From Deinococcus sp. (GTDB lineage: Bacteria > Deinococcota > Deinococci > Deinococcales > Deinococcaceae): a stretch of 42,989 nucleotides of DNA. The stretch lies in contig JAGLBF010000003.1 of the NCBI GenBank assembly GCA_018260375.1, forward strand, positions 1 to 42,989. Reading direction: 5' to 3'. Below, in pieces: positions 1 through 8,059 of this stretch. The first letter of the stretch is position 1; each line of letters begins with the position of its first letter. Below the pieces are notes generated by a model that was not told where the DNA came from, did not search any database, and saw nothing but the letters and a program-made list of their open reading frames with translations. Both the position numbers and the translations under genes were made by a program.

Positions 1-49
1 CGCAGGCGGCGCTTTTCCGACTGTGGTGGAATTTAGCGGCAGTCCGTAT
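1..49. repeat. Right half of palindromic intergenic repeat (truncated by window edge)
   Basis: This is the right part of the element seen complete at 36151-36305 and 37986-38122. It ends in the terminal inverted repeat GCAGTCCGTAT at 39-49. The left half lies outside the window. The first 31 bases are identical to the last 31 bases of the window. Confidence 0.85.
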
Positions 50-100
50 CAGGCCGGTTGGGACGGCTCAGACTGCGCTTCATGTCAGCACCGTTAGGCG

Positions 101-130
101 CCGCTTGTCTTCTTTCACCGCGTGTTCAAC
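101..130. repeat. Fragment of a second intergenic repeat family
   Basis: This stretch resembles 9084-9115; the shared core is CTTTCTTTCAC(C/T)GCGT followed by GTTCAAC or GTTAAC. It lies in the gene-free 1-316 region, which also holds the box CGGAATCCGTAT at 229-240, a remnant of the end of the larger palindromic repeat. I see no gene in 1-316. Confidence 0.5.
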
Positions 131-316
131 TCAGGTATAGTAAGCATTACGGAAAATTAGTTATAAGTATATCTTCTTAGTTTGCCATAGGGCAGGCAAC
201 TAGGGCAATCAGAGTGCAACGAATTAAACGGAATCCGTATAAGTCCACAGCCGTATGAAAAAGGTCTGAACATCCACATGCTTTTTGCCCAGGCTCGTAT
301 GGTCAAAGGCCTACCA

Positions 317-904
317 TCAACCTTTAGCGGGCAGCGTCTTTTTGCGCCAGAGCCAAATCAGCAGCGCCACAGCAGCGGCAGCCAGCACATACGGTAACAG
401 TTCATGCTGGCGGCGCTCAAGTTGCTGCAAGATGGCGGGGCCGTAGGCCCACAGCAGGGTTTGCCATACGCCCACATGCAGCAGCGCCCCCAGAAAACTG
501 TAGACTATATAAGACCGCCAGGGGTACTGGCTTGCGCCCGCGTACAGGGTCACAGGGGTACGCAGCGACCCCACCGTGCGGCTGACAATCACTGCTAGGC
601 CGCCAACCCGCTGCATCAGGCTCACGGCGCGGGGGTTGCGGGCGGTTTCTTGCCAGTGCAGGGGAAGTTTTTTTAGGGCCAGGTGCGCCACCTGATACCC
701 CGCTAGGCTGCCTAACCAGTTGCCCGCTGTACCCCAAATGATTGCCTCGAGCAAGGTCGTGTGCTTGGCATGGATAGACTCAGCGAGGGCCAACATAGGC
801 AAGATACCGGGAATGCCGGGAATGCCCATGCCTTCTAAAAACATCAGGATAAAGCTCGCCATATGCAGCCAAAAGGCACTTAAACTGTCGAGCCAGGCGA
901 TCAT
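317..904 (-). CDS. DedA family membrane protein
   Basis: A 195-residue protein of the DedA (SNARE-associated, VTT-domain) family, integral membrane proteins thought to act in lipid carrier or phospholipid flipping and envelope homeostasis. The N-terminal half has an IPGIPG re-entrant-type segment. The middle carries the family-like stretch VSRTVGSLRTPVTLYAG, corresponding to the conserved Arg/Gly/Pro motif, and the C-terminus has a long hydrophobic helix followed by WRKK. Length fits the family. The start has no Shine-Dalgarno site but has GATACT 8 bases upstream (913-918), suggesting a leaderless transcript. It lies downstream of glpX on the same strand, 318 bases away, so it is probably transcribed separately. 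The substrate cannot be read from the sequence. Confidence 0.85.
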   Translation of the reverse strand: MIAWLDSLSAFWLHMASFILMFLEGMGIPGIPGILPMLALAESIHAKHTTLLEAIIWGTAGNWLGSLAGYQVAHLALKKLPLHWQETARNPRAVSLMQRVGGLAVIVSRTVGSLRTPVTLYAGASQYPWRSYIVYSFLGALLHVGVWQTLLWAYGPAILQQLERRQHELLPYVLAAAAVALLIWLWRKKTLPAKG

Positions 905-1222
905 CGGCGGTCAGTATCGCACAGATAGAACACCGTTGCCGTCAGAAAGATGTGAGCGAGCGCTACGCTTAACGCCTGCTGCCCTGATAAATCTACTGAT
1001 CAATCTGTAGTACCCGCAAGGCAGGCGCGGTATCACGGCCGCTATTGGACAATAACCCCCGGTGTATGAGAGCTTTTGGACTATGACCGGATGTATAGCT
1101 GCATCAGCCGCTACTACATTACAGCGGCCCGGCAAAGGCTCGTCTGCGCCCCCCGCGAGCCGTACGGCCACCATGCAGTCAACCAAGCCCAGGTGGTGAC
1201 CGGAGCAAAAATCTGCCTCGAT
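905..1222. other. Gene-free spacer between glpX and dedA
   Basis: No convincing gene on either strand. It holds the putative dedA promoter at its left edge and an imperfect inverted repeat, CGCCTGC at 973-979 with GCAGGCG at 1021-1027, enclosing a smaller CTAC/GTAG hairpin. This could be a transcript end for glpX on the minus strand, but no U-tract follows. Confidence 0.4.
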
Positions 1223-2212
1223 TTATATCCGAATGGTGACGCGGGCGCTGTCTTCTTCAAGGTGAACGCTGTCAATAAAGCGCACCACGCGGGTGGCGTA
1301 GCCCATAACCAGGGTGTGGGTTCTGGCTCCGCCGCCAAAGCGCCGCACGCCCTCAAGCAGCTCGCCGTGGGTGATGCCCGTGCCGGAGAAAACCAGTTGC
1401 TTGCCTGGGGCCAGTTCGTTGGTGTGGTAAATGCGGCCTTCCTCAACACCCATAGTGACGAAACGCTCGCGCTGGGCGTCATCTTCGGCAATAAAGCGGC
1501 CCTGAATTTCAGCCCCCAAGCATTTGAGTGCCGCCGCAGTAATCACCCCTTCAGGTGCGCCGCCCAGACCCATCAGGGCGTGAACACCCGTACCGCGCAT
1601 GCCCACTGCCAGGCCTGCAATCACGTCTCCGTCACCAATCAGCTTCACTCTGGCCCCCGCTGCACGCACCTGACGAATCAGGTCAGCGTGGCGCTCTCTG
1701 TCCAAAATAGTAATCAGCAGGTCTTGGATGTTGCGCTCTAGAGCCTGAGCAATGGCGGCGAGGTTGGCTTCTACGGGCCATTCCAGGTGTACGCGGCCTG
1801 CGGCGGGCGGCGGCACGATCAGCTTTTCCATATAGCAGTCGGGGGCCTGCATCAGCCCACCTTTTTCAGAAATGGCGATAACCGCAAGACCGTTGGGAAG
1901 GCCCTTGGCGGTGACACTGGTGCCTTCTACGGGGTCTACGGCAATATCCACTTCGTATTTGCCGTTGCCCAGTTGTTCACCGATATACAGCATCGGCGCT
2001 TCGTCCATTTCGCCCTCGCCAATAACCACTTCGCCGCGAATATCCAGGCTGCCCAGCACATCGCGCATGGCTTCGGTGCCTGCCTTATCTACGGCGTGTT
2101 TGTCACCCATGCCCACCCAACGGCTGGCGGCGAGGGCGGCAGCTTCGGTTACGCGGGCGATTTCTAGAACCAGGGCGTGCTCTATGTCAGATTTGTTGCG
2201 AGTAAGAGTCAT
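1223..2212 (-). CDS. glpX: Fructose-1,6-bisphosphatase class II
   Basis: A 329-residue class II fructose-1,6-bisphosphatase, which hydrolyses fructose 1,6-bisphosphate to fructose 6-phosphate in gluconeogenesis in the cytosol. Metal-binding motifs of the GlpX family are visible: GEGEMDEAP near residues 65-73 and DPVEGTS at 93-99, followed by the conserved APDCYMEKL stretch, IGDGDV, GGAPEGV, and FSGTGITHGELLEGV near the C-terminus. Length matches the family. The ATG has TAAACT 7 bases upstream (2220-2225) and no Shine-Dalgarno site, so it is probably leaderless. It lies near pgm, which acts on the same sugar-phosphate pool, but the two diverge and are separated by about 580 bases. Confidence 0.95.
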   Translation of the reverse strand: MTLTRNKSDIEHALVLEIARVTEAAALAASRWVGMGDKHAVDKAGTEAMRDVLGSLDIRGEVVIGEGEMDEAPMLYIGEQLGNGKYEVDIAVDPVEGTSVTAKGLPNGLAVIAISEKGGLMQAPDCYMEKLIVPPPAAGRVHLEWPVEANLAAIAQALERNIQDLLITILDRERHADLIRQVRAAGARVKLIGDGDVIAGLAVGMRGTGVHALMGLGGAPEGVITAAALKCLGAEIQGRFIAEDDAQRERFVTMGVEEGRIYHTNELAPGKQLVFSGTGITHGELLEGVRRFGGGARTHTLVMGYATRVVRFIDSVHLEEDSARVTIRI

Positions 2213-2358
2213 ACTTCAGAGTTTACACGTTTGGTCGGGATGTATACCGTCTGGGAGCGCTTCCATATGCAGGCGCTTGAGCAATGACACTGTTGAAATA
2301 TGTGCCGTGCGGGAAGACCACTGCCACAGGCAGCAGATGAGGATGAACAATGGAACGA

Positions 2359-2386
2359 GGAACATCCCCGCCTACACGGGGAAAAC
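2359..2386. CRISPR. Solitary type I-E-like CRISPR repeat
   Basis: A single 28-base unit, GGAACATCCCCG-CCTACA-CGGGGAAAAC, has the architecture of type I-E repeats: a GGAAC or GAAAAC end, a CCCCG/CGGGG stem and a short loop. Read on the minus strand it begins GTTTTCCCCG and ends GATGTTCC. On that strand it encodes the PRVGGDVP-like peptide that I-E repeats typically yield when mis-called as genes. No second copy lies at the expected 61-base spacing on either side, and there are no cas genes in the window. It may be a relic or a stray repeat. Confidence 0.45.
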
Positions 2387-2521
2387 AGGTCGGGGCGGTT
2401 GCATAGGCATCAGCGCCCGCCTGCCAGTCGGCTGGGCTGCACACCCGCTGCTGTCTCGGCTGTACCAGTGTGGGGCGGAATCTGTATCAGCCGTGCTTGT
2501 TTATTGATACTGAACCCTCAT

Positions 2522-2632
2522 CTACTTCAGCACGCCTAGCCACAACAGCAGCAGATAAAACGCCACGGGCAAGGCCAGCACCGCCGCTACAAACTTGATC
2601 AGTCTCCACCAGTAATTCAAAGCGTCGCGCAT
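2522..2632 (-). CDS. Predicted 36-residue single-pass membrane protein
   Basis: A short reading frame of 36 codons plus stop. The N-terminus MRDALNYWWRLIK is amphipathic and ends in a basic residue. It is followed by one hydrophobic helix of about 20 residues (FVAAVLALPVAFYLLLLWLG) and the end VLK. The case for a real gene is the protein's membrane character and a -10 box TACACT exactly 7 bases before the ATG (2640-2645 on the plus strand), the same arrangement used by many annotated genes here. I know no family. Small membrane proteins of this kind often modulate a larger membrane complex, but nothing shows its partner. Confidence 0.55.
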   Translation of the reverse strand: MRDALNYWWRLIKFVAAVLALPVAFYLLLLWLGVLK

Positions 2633-2639
2633 AGAGGGT

Positions 2640-2669
2640 AGTGTAATATAGAGCTTCAGTGTAATACAG
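2640..2669. repeat. Two copies of AGTGTAATAYAG in direct repeat
   Basis: AGTGTAATATAG at 2640-2651 and AGTGTAATACAG at 2658-2669 are 18 bases apart. On the minus strand each contains TACACT, so the -10 element of the 36-residue gene appears duplicated. It could be a tandem promoter or a protein-binding site. Confidence 0.45.
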
Positions 2670-2788
2670 CAGTGCGCTGCGCCGGGCATGCTGTGGCCCC
2701 AGCCGAAATCTGTAGGGTGCGCAGGGCAACCCCCCCTTTGCTCCGCTGGGGCGTTACAATACGCCTACACGAATTGGAGGCAATGACA

Positions 2789-4429
2789 ATGGCGATTTCT
2801 GAACTGGCAGGTAAGCCCGCGCCGCAGCGCATTTTAAGCAACATTCCCCGTTTGGTAGCCGACTACTACGAGTTGACTCCTGACCCCGCCAACCCCGCGC
2901 AGCAAGTGGCGTTTGGTACCAGTGGACACCGTGGGAGCAGCAGCAGCGGCTCATTCAATGAAGCGCATATTCTGGCGATTGCCCAGGCGGTTGCCGAGCA
3001 CCGTGTCCAGGCAGGCGTCACAGGGCCGCTGTTTATCGGGGCCGACACCCACGCCCTGAGTGAGCCAGCGCTTACCAGTGCCCTGCGGGTGCTGGTCGCC
3101 AACGGGGTGGATGTTCGGCGCAGTCAGGGGTGGCACTTTACCCCTACCCCGCTGATTAGCCACGCTATTTTAGAGTGGAACGCGGCAGGCAGGCATGACA
3201 CCCTTGCTGACGGCATTGTCATCACCCCCAGCCACAACCCGCCCCAGGACGGCGGATTTAAGTACAACCCGCCCAGCGGCGGCCCCGCTGACACCGACAT
3301 CACAGGAGCGGTGCAGGCCCGCGCCAATGAACTGCTGCGCGGCAACAACCAGGGCGTTCAGTCACTACCGCTGGCCCAGGCCCTTGCCAGCGCGGCTGAG
3401 TTTGATTTTATCACCCCTTACGTTGAGCAACTGCCCGAAGTGGTAGACATTGCCGCCATACAAAAAGCGGGCGTGCGCATTGGGGTAGACCCGCTGGGCG
3501 GCAGTAGCCTGCCTGTGTGGGAAGCCATTAAGGTGCGCTGGGGGCTTAATCTCAGCATCGTCAATGAGCAGGTAGACCCCCGCTTTGCTTTTATGACGGT
3601 GGACAAAGACGGCAAAATCCGCATGGACTGCTCAAGTCCTTATGCCATGGCGAGCTTGCTGGGGCTCAAAGACGACTTTGATGTCGCTGTAGGCAACGAC
3701 CCCGACGCTGACCGTCACGGCATTGTCACCGCTGAGGGCCTGATGAACCCCAATCACTACCTGGCCGTCGCCATTCAGTACCTCTTTAGCCACCGCCCTC
3801 ACTGGCCCAAGGCGGCAGGCGTGGGCAAAACTTTGGTAAGCAGCAGCCTTATTGACAAAGTAGCCGCGAGCTTAGGCCGCCAACTTGTTGAGGTGCCTGT
3901 GGGTTTTAAGTACTTTGTAGAGGGACTACAACAGGGGACACTGGGTTTTGGCGGCGAAGAATCGGCTGGGGCCAGCTTTTTGCGCCATGATGGCCAGGCG
4001 TGGAGCACCGACAAAGACGGCCTGATCATGGGCCTGCTCGCCGCCGAAATTGTGGCTGTGACGGGTCAGACCCCCAGCCAGCACCTCGCCGAGCTGTCGC
4101 AGCAGTTTGGCAAGGCAGCCTACAACCGTGCTGACGCGCCTGCCAGCAGCGAGGCCAAGCGCATTTTGAGCACCCTCAGTCCTGACGCGGTGAGCGCCAC
4201 CACCCTGGCAGGCGACCCCATCACCGCCAAGCTGACCCGCGCCACAGGCAACAACGCGCCCATCGGCGGGCTCAAAGTAGAGACTGAATACGCCTGGTTT
4301 GCCGCGCGTCCTAGCGGCACCGAGGACATCTACAAAATCTACGCCGAAAGCTGGAAAGGCGAAGACCACCTGCGCGCAGTGATGCAAGAAGCCGAGCAAG
4401 TGGTGAACGCAGCGCTTGGTCAGCAGTAG
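2789..4429 (+). CDS. pgm: Phosphoglucomutase, alpha-D-glucose phosphate-specific
   Basis: Interconverts glucose 1-phosphate and glucose 6-phosphate in the cytosol. The start at 2789 (MAISELAG) is chosen because GGAGG at 2776-2780 lies 8 bases before it; the ATG at 2783 is too close to that site. This gives 546 residues, the length of E. coli Pgm. Visible motifs are GTSGHRGSS near the N-terminus, the active-site serine loop TPSHNPPQDGG (Ser148), the metal-binding DPDADRHG (from Asp304), the sugar-binding GGEESAGAS, and the phosphate-binding RPSGTEDIYK near the C-terminus. A likely -10 box TACAAT lies at 2755-2760. It is a single gene, not visibly in an operon. Confidence 0.95.
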   Translation: MAISELAGKPAPQRILSNIPRLVADYYELTPDPANPAQQVAFGTSGHRGSSSSGSFNEAHILAIAQAVAEHRVQAGVTGPLFIGADTHALSEPALTSALRVLVANGVDVRRSQGWHFTPTPLISHAILEWNAAGRHDTLADGIVITPSHNPPQDGGFKYNPPSGGPADTDITGAVQARANELLRGNNQGVQSLPLAQALASAAEFDFITPYVEQLPEVVDIAAIQKAGVRIGVDPLGGSSLPVWEAIKVRWGLNLSIVNEQVDPRFAFMTVDKDGKIRMDCSSPYAMASLLGLKDDFDVAVGNDPDADRHGIVTAEGLMNPNHYLAVAIQYLFSHRPHWPKAAGVGKTLVSSSLIDKVAASLGRQLVEVPVGFKYFVEGLQQGTLGFGGEESAGASFLRHDGQAWSTDKDGLIMGLLAAEIVAVTGQTPSQHLAELSQQFGKAAYNRADAPASSEAKRILSTLSPDAVSATTLAGDPITAKLTRATGNNAPIGGLKVETEYAWFAARPSGTEDIYKIYAESWKGEDHLRAVMQEAEQVVNAALGQQ

Positions 4430-4518
4430 GGCAAAGTTTCTGTGTAGCAAAGTGCCTGTGCAGCCCCTCTGCACCTGACTGACACCATAACCTCACGGCC
4501 CCGAGTATAGTGGGCCTT

Positions 4519-5001
4519 ATGGCGACTTCCTTTGCCCCGGGGCCCGTTTTTATTCCGCCCTTACCCCACACGGTCATCACCCGCGAGGAGATTACGGGTG
4601 TGGAGTTTGACTGGTTTGGCGTGGATGTTGCGGGCCACCTGGCACAGTTTCTGGCAGCCGGCGACAACGTGGTACCTGCTGGTGCCCTGCAAAGTGAGGA
4701 ATACCTAGAGGCGCTGCACGTGTGCATTGACGCCCTGCCTGCCAGCGAGCCAGTCAATGCACCTGCTGGCGGCCTTGACCTGCACCTGGCGCGCGCTCAG
4801 CAGCGCGGCGTCTTTGTGTATGACGCGCTGCTGGGGCAACCAGGACACTACCGCCTGGTCGCCGCCCCAGTGCAGCCGCTCACGCCTCAGCAACTTCCCG
4901 CCGAGCTACAGCCCTACCTGGCAAGCTTGCGGCTGGAAGTTAAGTTCGGCGCACAGACCTTGAATGTGCAGCCAGACGGAGCAGTAAGCACCACCCGTTG
5001 A
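4519..5001 (+). CDS. Hypothetical protein, 160 residues
   Basis: I do not recognise this protein. It opens with a proline-rich stretch (FAPGPVFIPPLP), followed by VEFDWFGVDVAGHLAQFLAAGDNVVPAG, a WF-x-V-D-x-x-G-H-x-A-x-F pattern seen in several small uncharacterised cytosolic proteins. It has no signal peptide or membrane segment and is rich in Ala, Leu and Pro. The start is the ATG with TATAGT 7 bases upstream (4506-4511); the GTG at 4510 overlaps that box and is rejected. A small perfect hairpin, GTGCAG/CTGCAC, sits at 4458-4474 between pgm and this gene and may be a weak transcript end. The function is unknown. Confidence 0.75.
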   Translation: MATSFAPGPVFIPPLPHTVITREEITGVEFDWFGVDVAGHLAQFLAAGDNVVPAGALQSEEYLEALHVCIDALPASEPVNAPAGGLDLHLARAQQRGVFVYDALLGQPGHYRLVAAPVQPLTPQQLPAELQPYLASLRLEVKFGAQTLNVQPDGAVSTTR

Positions 5002-5065
5002 GCGCCGTGACCAGCAACCTGAATATGGACTGCGCTTTCTGCGCTTTCATACTGCAAAATCAGTG

Positions 5066-6190
5066 TTAGCCCCGGAACAGTTTGCCCAGTTTGTCAAACA
5101 AGCCGTGTCCGTGCTGGTCTGGTACGTCGTTACCGGTGATGCGGGCGTAGTGCTCTAGCGCTTCGCGGGCCTCGCTGCTCATGGATTTGGGTACCACCAC
5201 GTCGTAAACCACCACCAAGTCGCCGCTGCCGCTGCCTTGCAACCTGGGCATTCCCTGACCCTTGAGGCGAAACAGCTCGCCATGCTGCGTGCCAGCTTTG
5301 ACCTCTATACTCTGCGGGCCGTCTAGCGTAGGAACATCAATTTTTCCGCCCAGCGCCGCCATAGGAAAGCTGATTTTGGCAGGGAAAATCAGATGCTCGC
5401 CTTCTCGCTGTAGCTGCTGGTGTTTTTCCATATCAATGTGAACATAGAGGTCGCCCGCTCCGCCTGGCCCCTCGTGACCCTGTCCCGCTACGCGGATGCG
5501 GTAGCCTTCGTCAATGCCTTTGGGCAGCGACACCGTAACCGTTTCACTCTTGAGGGTGCGCCCCCGACCACGGCATACCGTGCAGGGGTCTTCAATAATC
5601 TGCCCTTCGCCCCGGCAAGTCTGACAGGGCTGCTGGGTCATGATATTGCCAAAAATAGTGCGCGCCTGGGCCTGTACCTGCCCGCTGCCCTTACAGGTGG
5701 GGCAGGTTTTGGGGGGTTTGCCGCCGGGCTCGCTTTTGGTACCGTGGCAGTGCTCGCACTCGGTCATGCGGTCTACTTCTACGGTCACTTCAGCTCCGCT
5801 GCGCGCCTGCTCCAGCGTCACATTGAGCGCGACGTCAATGTCATCACCCCGCACGGGCCCGCGCCGCCCGCCGCGTCCACCCATTGCCCCGCCAAATAGC
5901 TGCTCAAAAATATCCATCGGGTCAAAGCCCGCTCCGCCCATGCCGCCAAAGGGGTCGCCCCCAGGCATACCCGCACTGGGCGCCGAGCCAAAGCGGTCAT
6001 AATGGGCTCGCTTTTCATCATCACTAAGCACGGCGTAGGCTTCGTTGATCTTGGCAAAGCGCTCAGATGCGCCCTCTTCTTTGTTGCGGTCAGGGTGATA
6101 TTTGACGGCCAGTTTGCGGTAAGCACTTTTTATTTCATCGCCGCTGGCAGTGCGCGACACACCCAGCAGTTCATAATAGTCAACGTTCAT
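5066..6190 (-). CDS. dnaJ: Chaperone protein DnaJ
   Basis: A 374-residue type I J-protein, co-chaperone of DnaK in protein folding. It has all four parts in order: a J domain with His-Pro-Asp at 32-34 (YHPDRNK); a Gly/Phe/Met-rich linker (GMPGGDPFGGMGG) near 75-105; a zinc domain with four CxxCxG-type motifs between about 138 and 205 (CEHCHGT, CPTCKGSG, CQTCRGEG, CTVCRGRG, the first lacking its last glycine); and two C-terminal beta domains. The start is supported by GAGGTG upstream. It stands alone, without dnaK or grpE beside it. No CIRCE-type repeat is visible in the upstream region. Confidence 0.96.
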   Translation of the reverse strand: MNVDYYELLGVSRTASGDEIKSAYRKLAVKYHPDRNKEEGASERFAKINEAYAVLSDDEKRAHYDRFGSAPSAGMPGGDPFGGMGGAGFDPMDIFEQLFGGAMGGRGGRRGPVRGDDIDVALNVTLEQARSGAEVTVEVDRMTECEHCHGTKSEPGGKPPKTCPTCKGSGQVQAQARTIFGNIMTQQPCQTCRGEGQIIEDPCTVCRGRGRTLKSETVTVSLPKGIDEGYRIRVAGQGHEGPGGAGDLYVHIDMEKHQQLQREGEHLIFPAKISFPMAALGGKIDVPTLDGPQSIEVKAGTQHGELFRLKGQGMPRLQGSGSGDLVVVYDVVVPKSMSSEAREALEHYARITGNDVPDQHGHGLFDKLGKLFRG

Positions 6191-6327
6191 AACACCTCGT
6201 GTAGGAAAGAGCTTTGGGAAAAGAGCAAAGAATTAGGCCGCAGCAAGGCGGGCCATACTAGTCACAATCTTAACACAACCACACTCACAAAAGGTGATGC
6301 GTGCAAGATGTGGAAATGTGGCACCAT

Positions 6328-6428
6328 GTAACTGTGCAACGTAACTGTGTAGCGTCACCGTGCAGCGGCGGCATAGAAGGCCGAGGTCTTTGCTGATTTC
6401 GGTGACTGGTAGCTGGTGACAGGTGGCT
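6328..6428. repeat. Two adjacent degenerate short tandem repeats
   Basis: Three 13-base units occupy 6328-6366 (GTAACTGTGCAAC, GTAACTGTGTAGC, GTCACCGTGCAGC). Two 14-base units occupy 6401-6428 (GGTGACTGGTAGCT, GGTGACAGGTGGCT). They lie in the 266-base spacer 6191-6456 between dnaJ and the DUF2721 gene, which otherwise holds only the dnaJ promoter region. Confidence 0.65.
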
Positions 6429-6456
6429 GGTAATTGTCTAGGCGTAGCTAAGGCCC

Positions 6457-6981
6457 TCAGCGCGGCGGCACTTGGCCTGTCAATTCGTCGTCCTGGTCGG
6501 CATAAAGCCCCGCATAGTACATCCCCAGCATCTCTAAAAAGCGCATCTCCTCGCGGGTGGTCATGGCTGAGAGCCGCGCTTCAAAGCTGAGCAGCAGCGT
6601 GGCGTAGGCCAGCGACGCTGCGCCCAGCACGGCAAGGCCCACAGGGAGCATTCCAGAATTGACACCCACTATGGTAGATATGCCCAGCCACACGCTGTCT
6701 AGCACCAAAAAGGCCACCGACAGGTACAGGCTTTGCATGGCGCGCTGCAAGTAGCGGGTGCGGCGGCTCAGCTGCGGCAACTGGGCGATAATCAGGCGCT
6801 TTTCCTGGCGGGCGAGCGGTTCTTGCTGACCCTGCGCCGTCACCAGCACCTTAAAGCGGGCGGTAACGTTGCGTACACGGTCTGTAGAGCGGCCCAGGCG
6901 GTTGCTGGTGCTTAGCAGCAAACTGGCAACCCCTGAAATCAGTACAGCGGGCGTAATCATAGCGGTTACTACGGCGTCCAC
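6457..6981 (-). CDS. DUF2721 family membrane protein
   Basis: A 174-residue protein with the layout of DUF2721 proteins: an N-terminal hydrophobic helix (MITPAVLISGVASLLL) followed by TSNRLGRSTDRVR, a charged cytoplasmic stretch, then two closely spaced transmembrane helices in the C-terminal half (AMQSLYLSVAFLVLDSVWLG, and VGLAVLGAASLAYATLLL). The start is read as GTG at 6981 because TACACT lies 7 bases upstream (6989-6994); an ATG at 6960 is the alternative. No function is established for the family. It diverges from the dehydrogenase at 7154. Confidence 0.8.
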   Translation of the reverse strand: MDAVVTAMITPAVLISGVASLLLSTSNRLGRSTDRVRNVTARFKVLVTAQGQQEPLARQEKRLIIAQLPQLSRRTRYLQRAMQSLYLSVAFLVLDSVWLGISTIVGVNSGMLPVGLAVLGAASLAYATLLLSFEARLSAMTTREEMRFLEMLGMYYAGLYADQDDELTGQVPPR

Positions 6982-7153
6982 ACTGTTCAGTGTACCAGTG
7001 CTCGGCGCTCAGGCCAAACATCTTACCCAACGCGGCCATATCTAGACGCCTTGTTTGCCGTTGACTGATTGCTGCCCAGTTGCTGCTCGTGGGCCACTTC
7101 CACAACTCCGGATACCCGGCGGCTCACCGCTGTAATAATGCTACCTTTACCCT

Positions 7154-8059
7154 ATGTCTCAATCTTTGACCCTGGCATTTGTGGGGCTAGGCGCTATGGG
7201 CGGCCCAATGGCAGCTCACCTGGCGGCCCCTGAAGTGGGCGCTGAAACCCTGCTGCTGTACAACCGCACGGCGAACAAAGCGCAGGCCCTCGCCGCCGAG
7301 CTAGGCGCACGTGTGCAGGCGGTCAGTTTGCCCGAAATAGCCCGCGCTGACCTTATCGTTTCGTGCTTGCCAACCAGTCAGGAGGTGAGCGAAGTCCTCG
7401 CCCAGTTGCCTTCACTAAAGCGCGGCGCGGTGTGGGTAGACTGCACCAGCGGACACCCCGACGCAGCCCGCGTGCAGGCCGACCAACTCGCCCAGCAGGG
7501 GGTCACTTTTTTAGACGCCCCGGTGTCGGGCGGCACGGCAGGAGCGCAAGCCGGCACCCTCACGGTGATGGTCGGCGGTGACGCACAGGTGCTCGACCGG
7601 GTGCGGCCCTACCTGGCGTTTGCAGCGCTGGTGCGTCATGTGGGGCCTAGCGGCGCAGGCTTTGCACTCAAGGCGGTCAATAACATTTTGCTCGCCACCC
7701 AGCTGCTGGCCACGGGCGAAGGTCTGGCGGCCTTAGCCCGCTGCGGGGTTAGCCCAGACGCCGCGCTAGAGGTAATCAACGCCTCTAGCGGGCGCAGCAA
7801 CGCCTCACAAAACCTGATACCCCAACGCGTGCTGACCCGTGAATTTCCCGTCACCTTTAAGCTGGGTCTTCTCGCCAAAGATGCCGACATCGCCCTGGAC
7901 GTGGCCCTAAGCGTTCAAGCCAGCACGCCACTCCTGGCCCAGGTAGCGGGACTGACACGCGGCGCTTCGCGGCTTATCGGCCCAGACCATGACCACACCG
8001 CCGCCCTGCAACTGATAGAGCAGCTCAACGGACTAGAACTGACTGGAGAACGCCGATGA
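7154..8059 (+). CDS. 3-hydroxyisobutyrate dehydrogenase family oxidoreductase
   Basis: A 301-residue NAD(P)-dependent beta-hydroxyacid dehydrogenase. The Rossmann motif GLGAMGGPMAAHL lies at about 11-23. The substrate-binding signature DAPVSGGTAGAQAGTL and the catalytic-region stretch GAGFALKAVNN follow, and the C-terminal helical domain contains FKLGLLAKD. The exact substrate (3-hydroxyisobutyrate, tartronate semialdehyde or another) cannot be told from the sequence. The start has TACCTT 6 bases upstream (7142-7147) and no Shine-Dalgarno site. The stop overlaps the start of the next gene in ATGA, so the two are translationally coupled. Confidence 0.88.
   Translation: MSQSLTLAFVGLGAMGGPMAAHLAAPEVGAETLLLYNRTANKAQALAAELGARVQAVSLPEIARADLIVSCLPTSQEVSEVLAQLPSLKRGAVWVDCTSGHPDAARVQADQLAQQGVTFLDAPVSGGTAGAQAGTLTVMVGGDAQVLDRVRPYLAFAALVRHVGPSGAGFALKAVNNILLATQLLATGEGLAALARCGVSPDAALEVINASSGRSNASQNLIPQRVLTREFPVTFKLGLLAKDADIALDVALSVQASTPLLAQVAGLTRGASRLIGPDHDHTAALQLIEQLNGLELTGERR

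Noticed and set aside
911..1186. Minus-strand ORF of 91 codons between glpX and dedA
   Set aside because: Composition is not protein-like, no ribosome site or -10 box at its start, and it spans the inverted repeats of the spacer.
2281..2325. Possible second CRISPR repeat upstream of the solitary one
   Set aside because: TGTGCCGTGCGGGAAGACC near 2301 shows only weak, unaligned similarity and the wrong stem.
2223..2444. Minus-strand ORF of 73 codons containing PRVGGDVP
   Set aside because: This peptide is the usual translation of a type I-E CRISPR repeat, so the frame is a by-product of the solitary repeat.
5020..5060. Possible further copy of the palindromic repeat (ATATGGACTGCGCT)
   Set aside because: Only about ten bases agree with one arm and no second arm is present; too short to claim.
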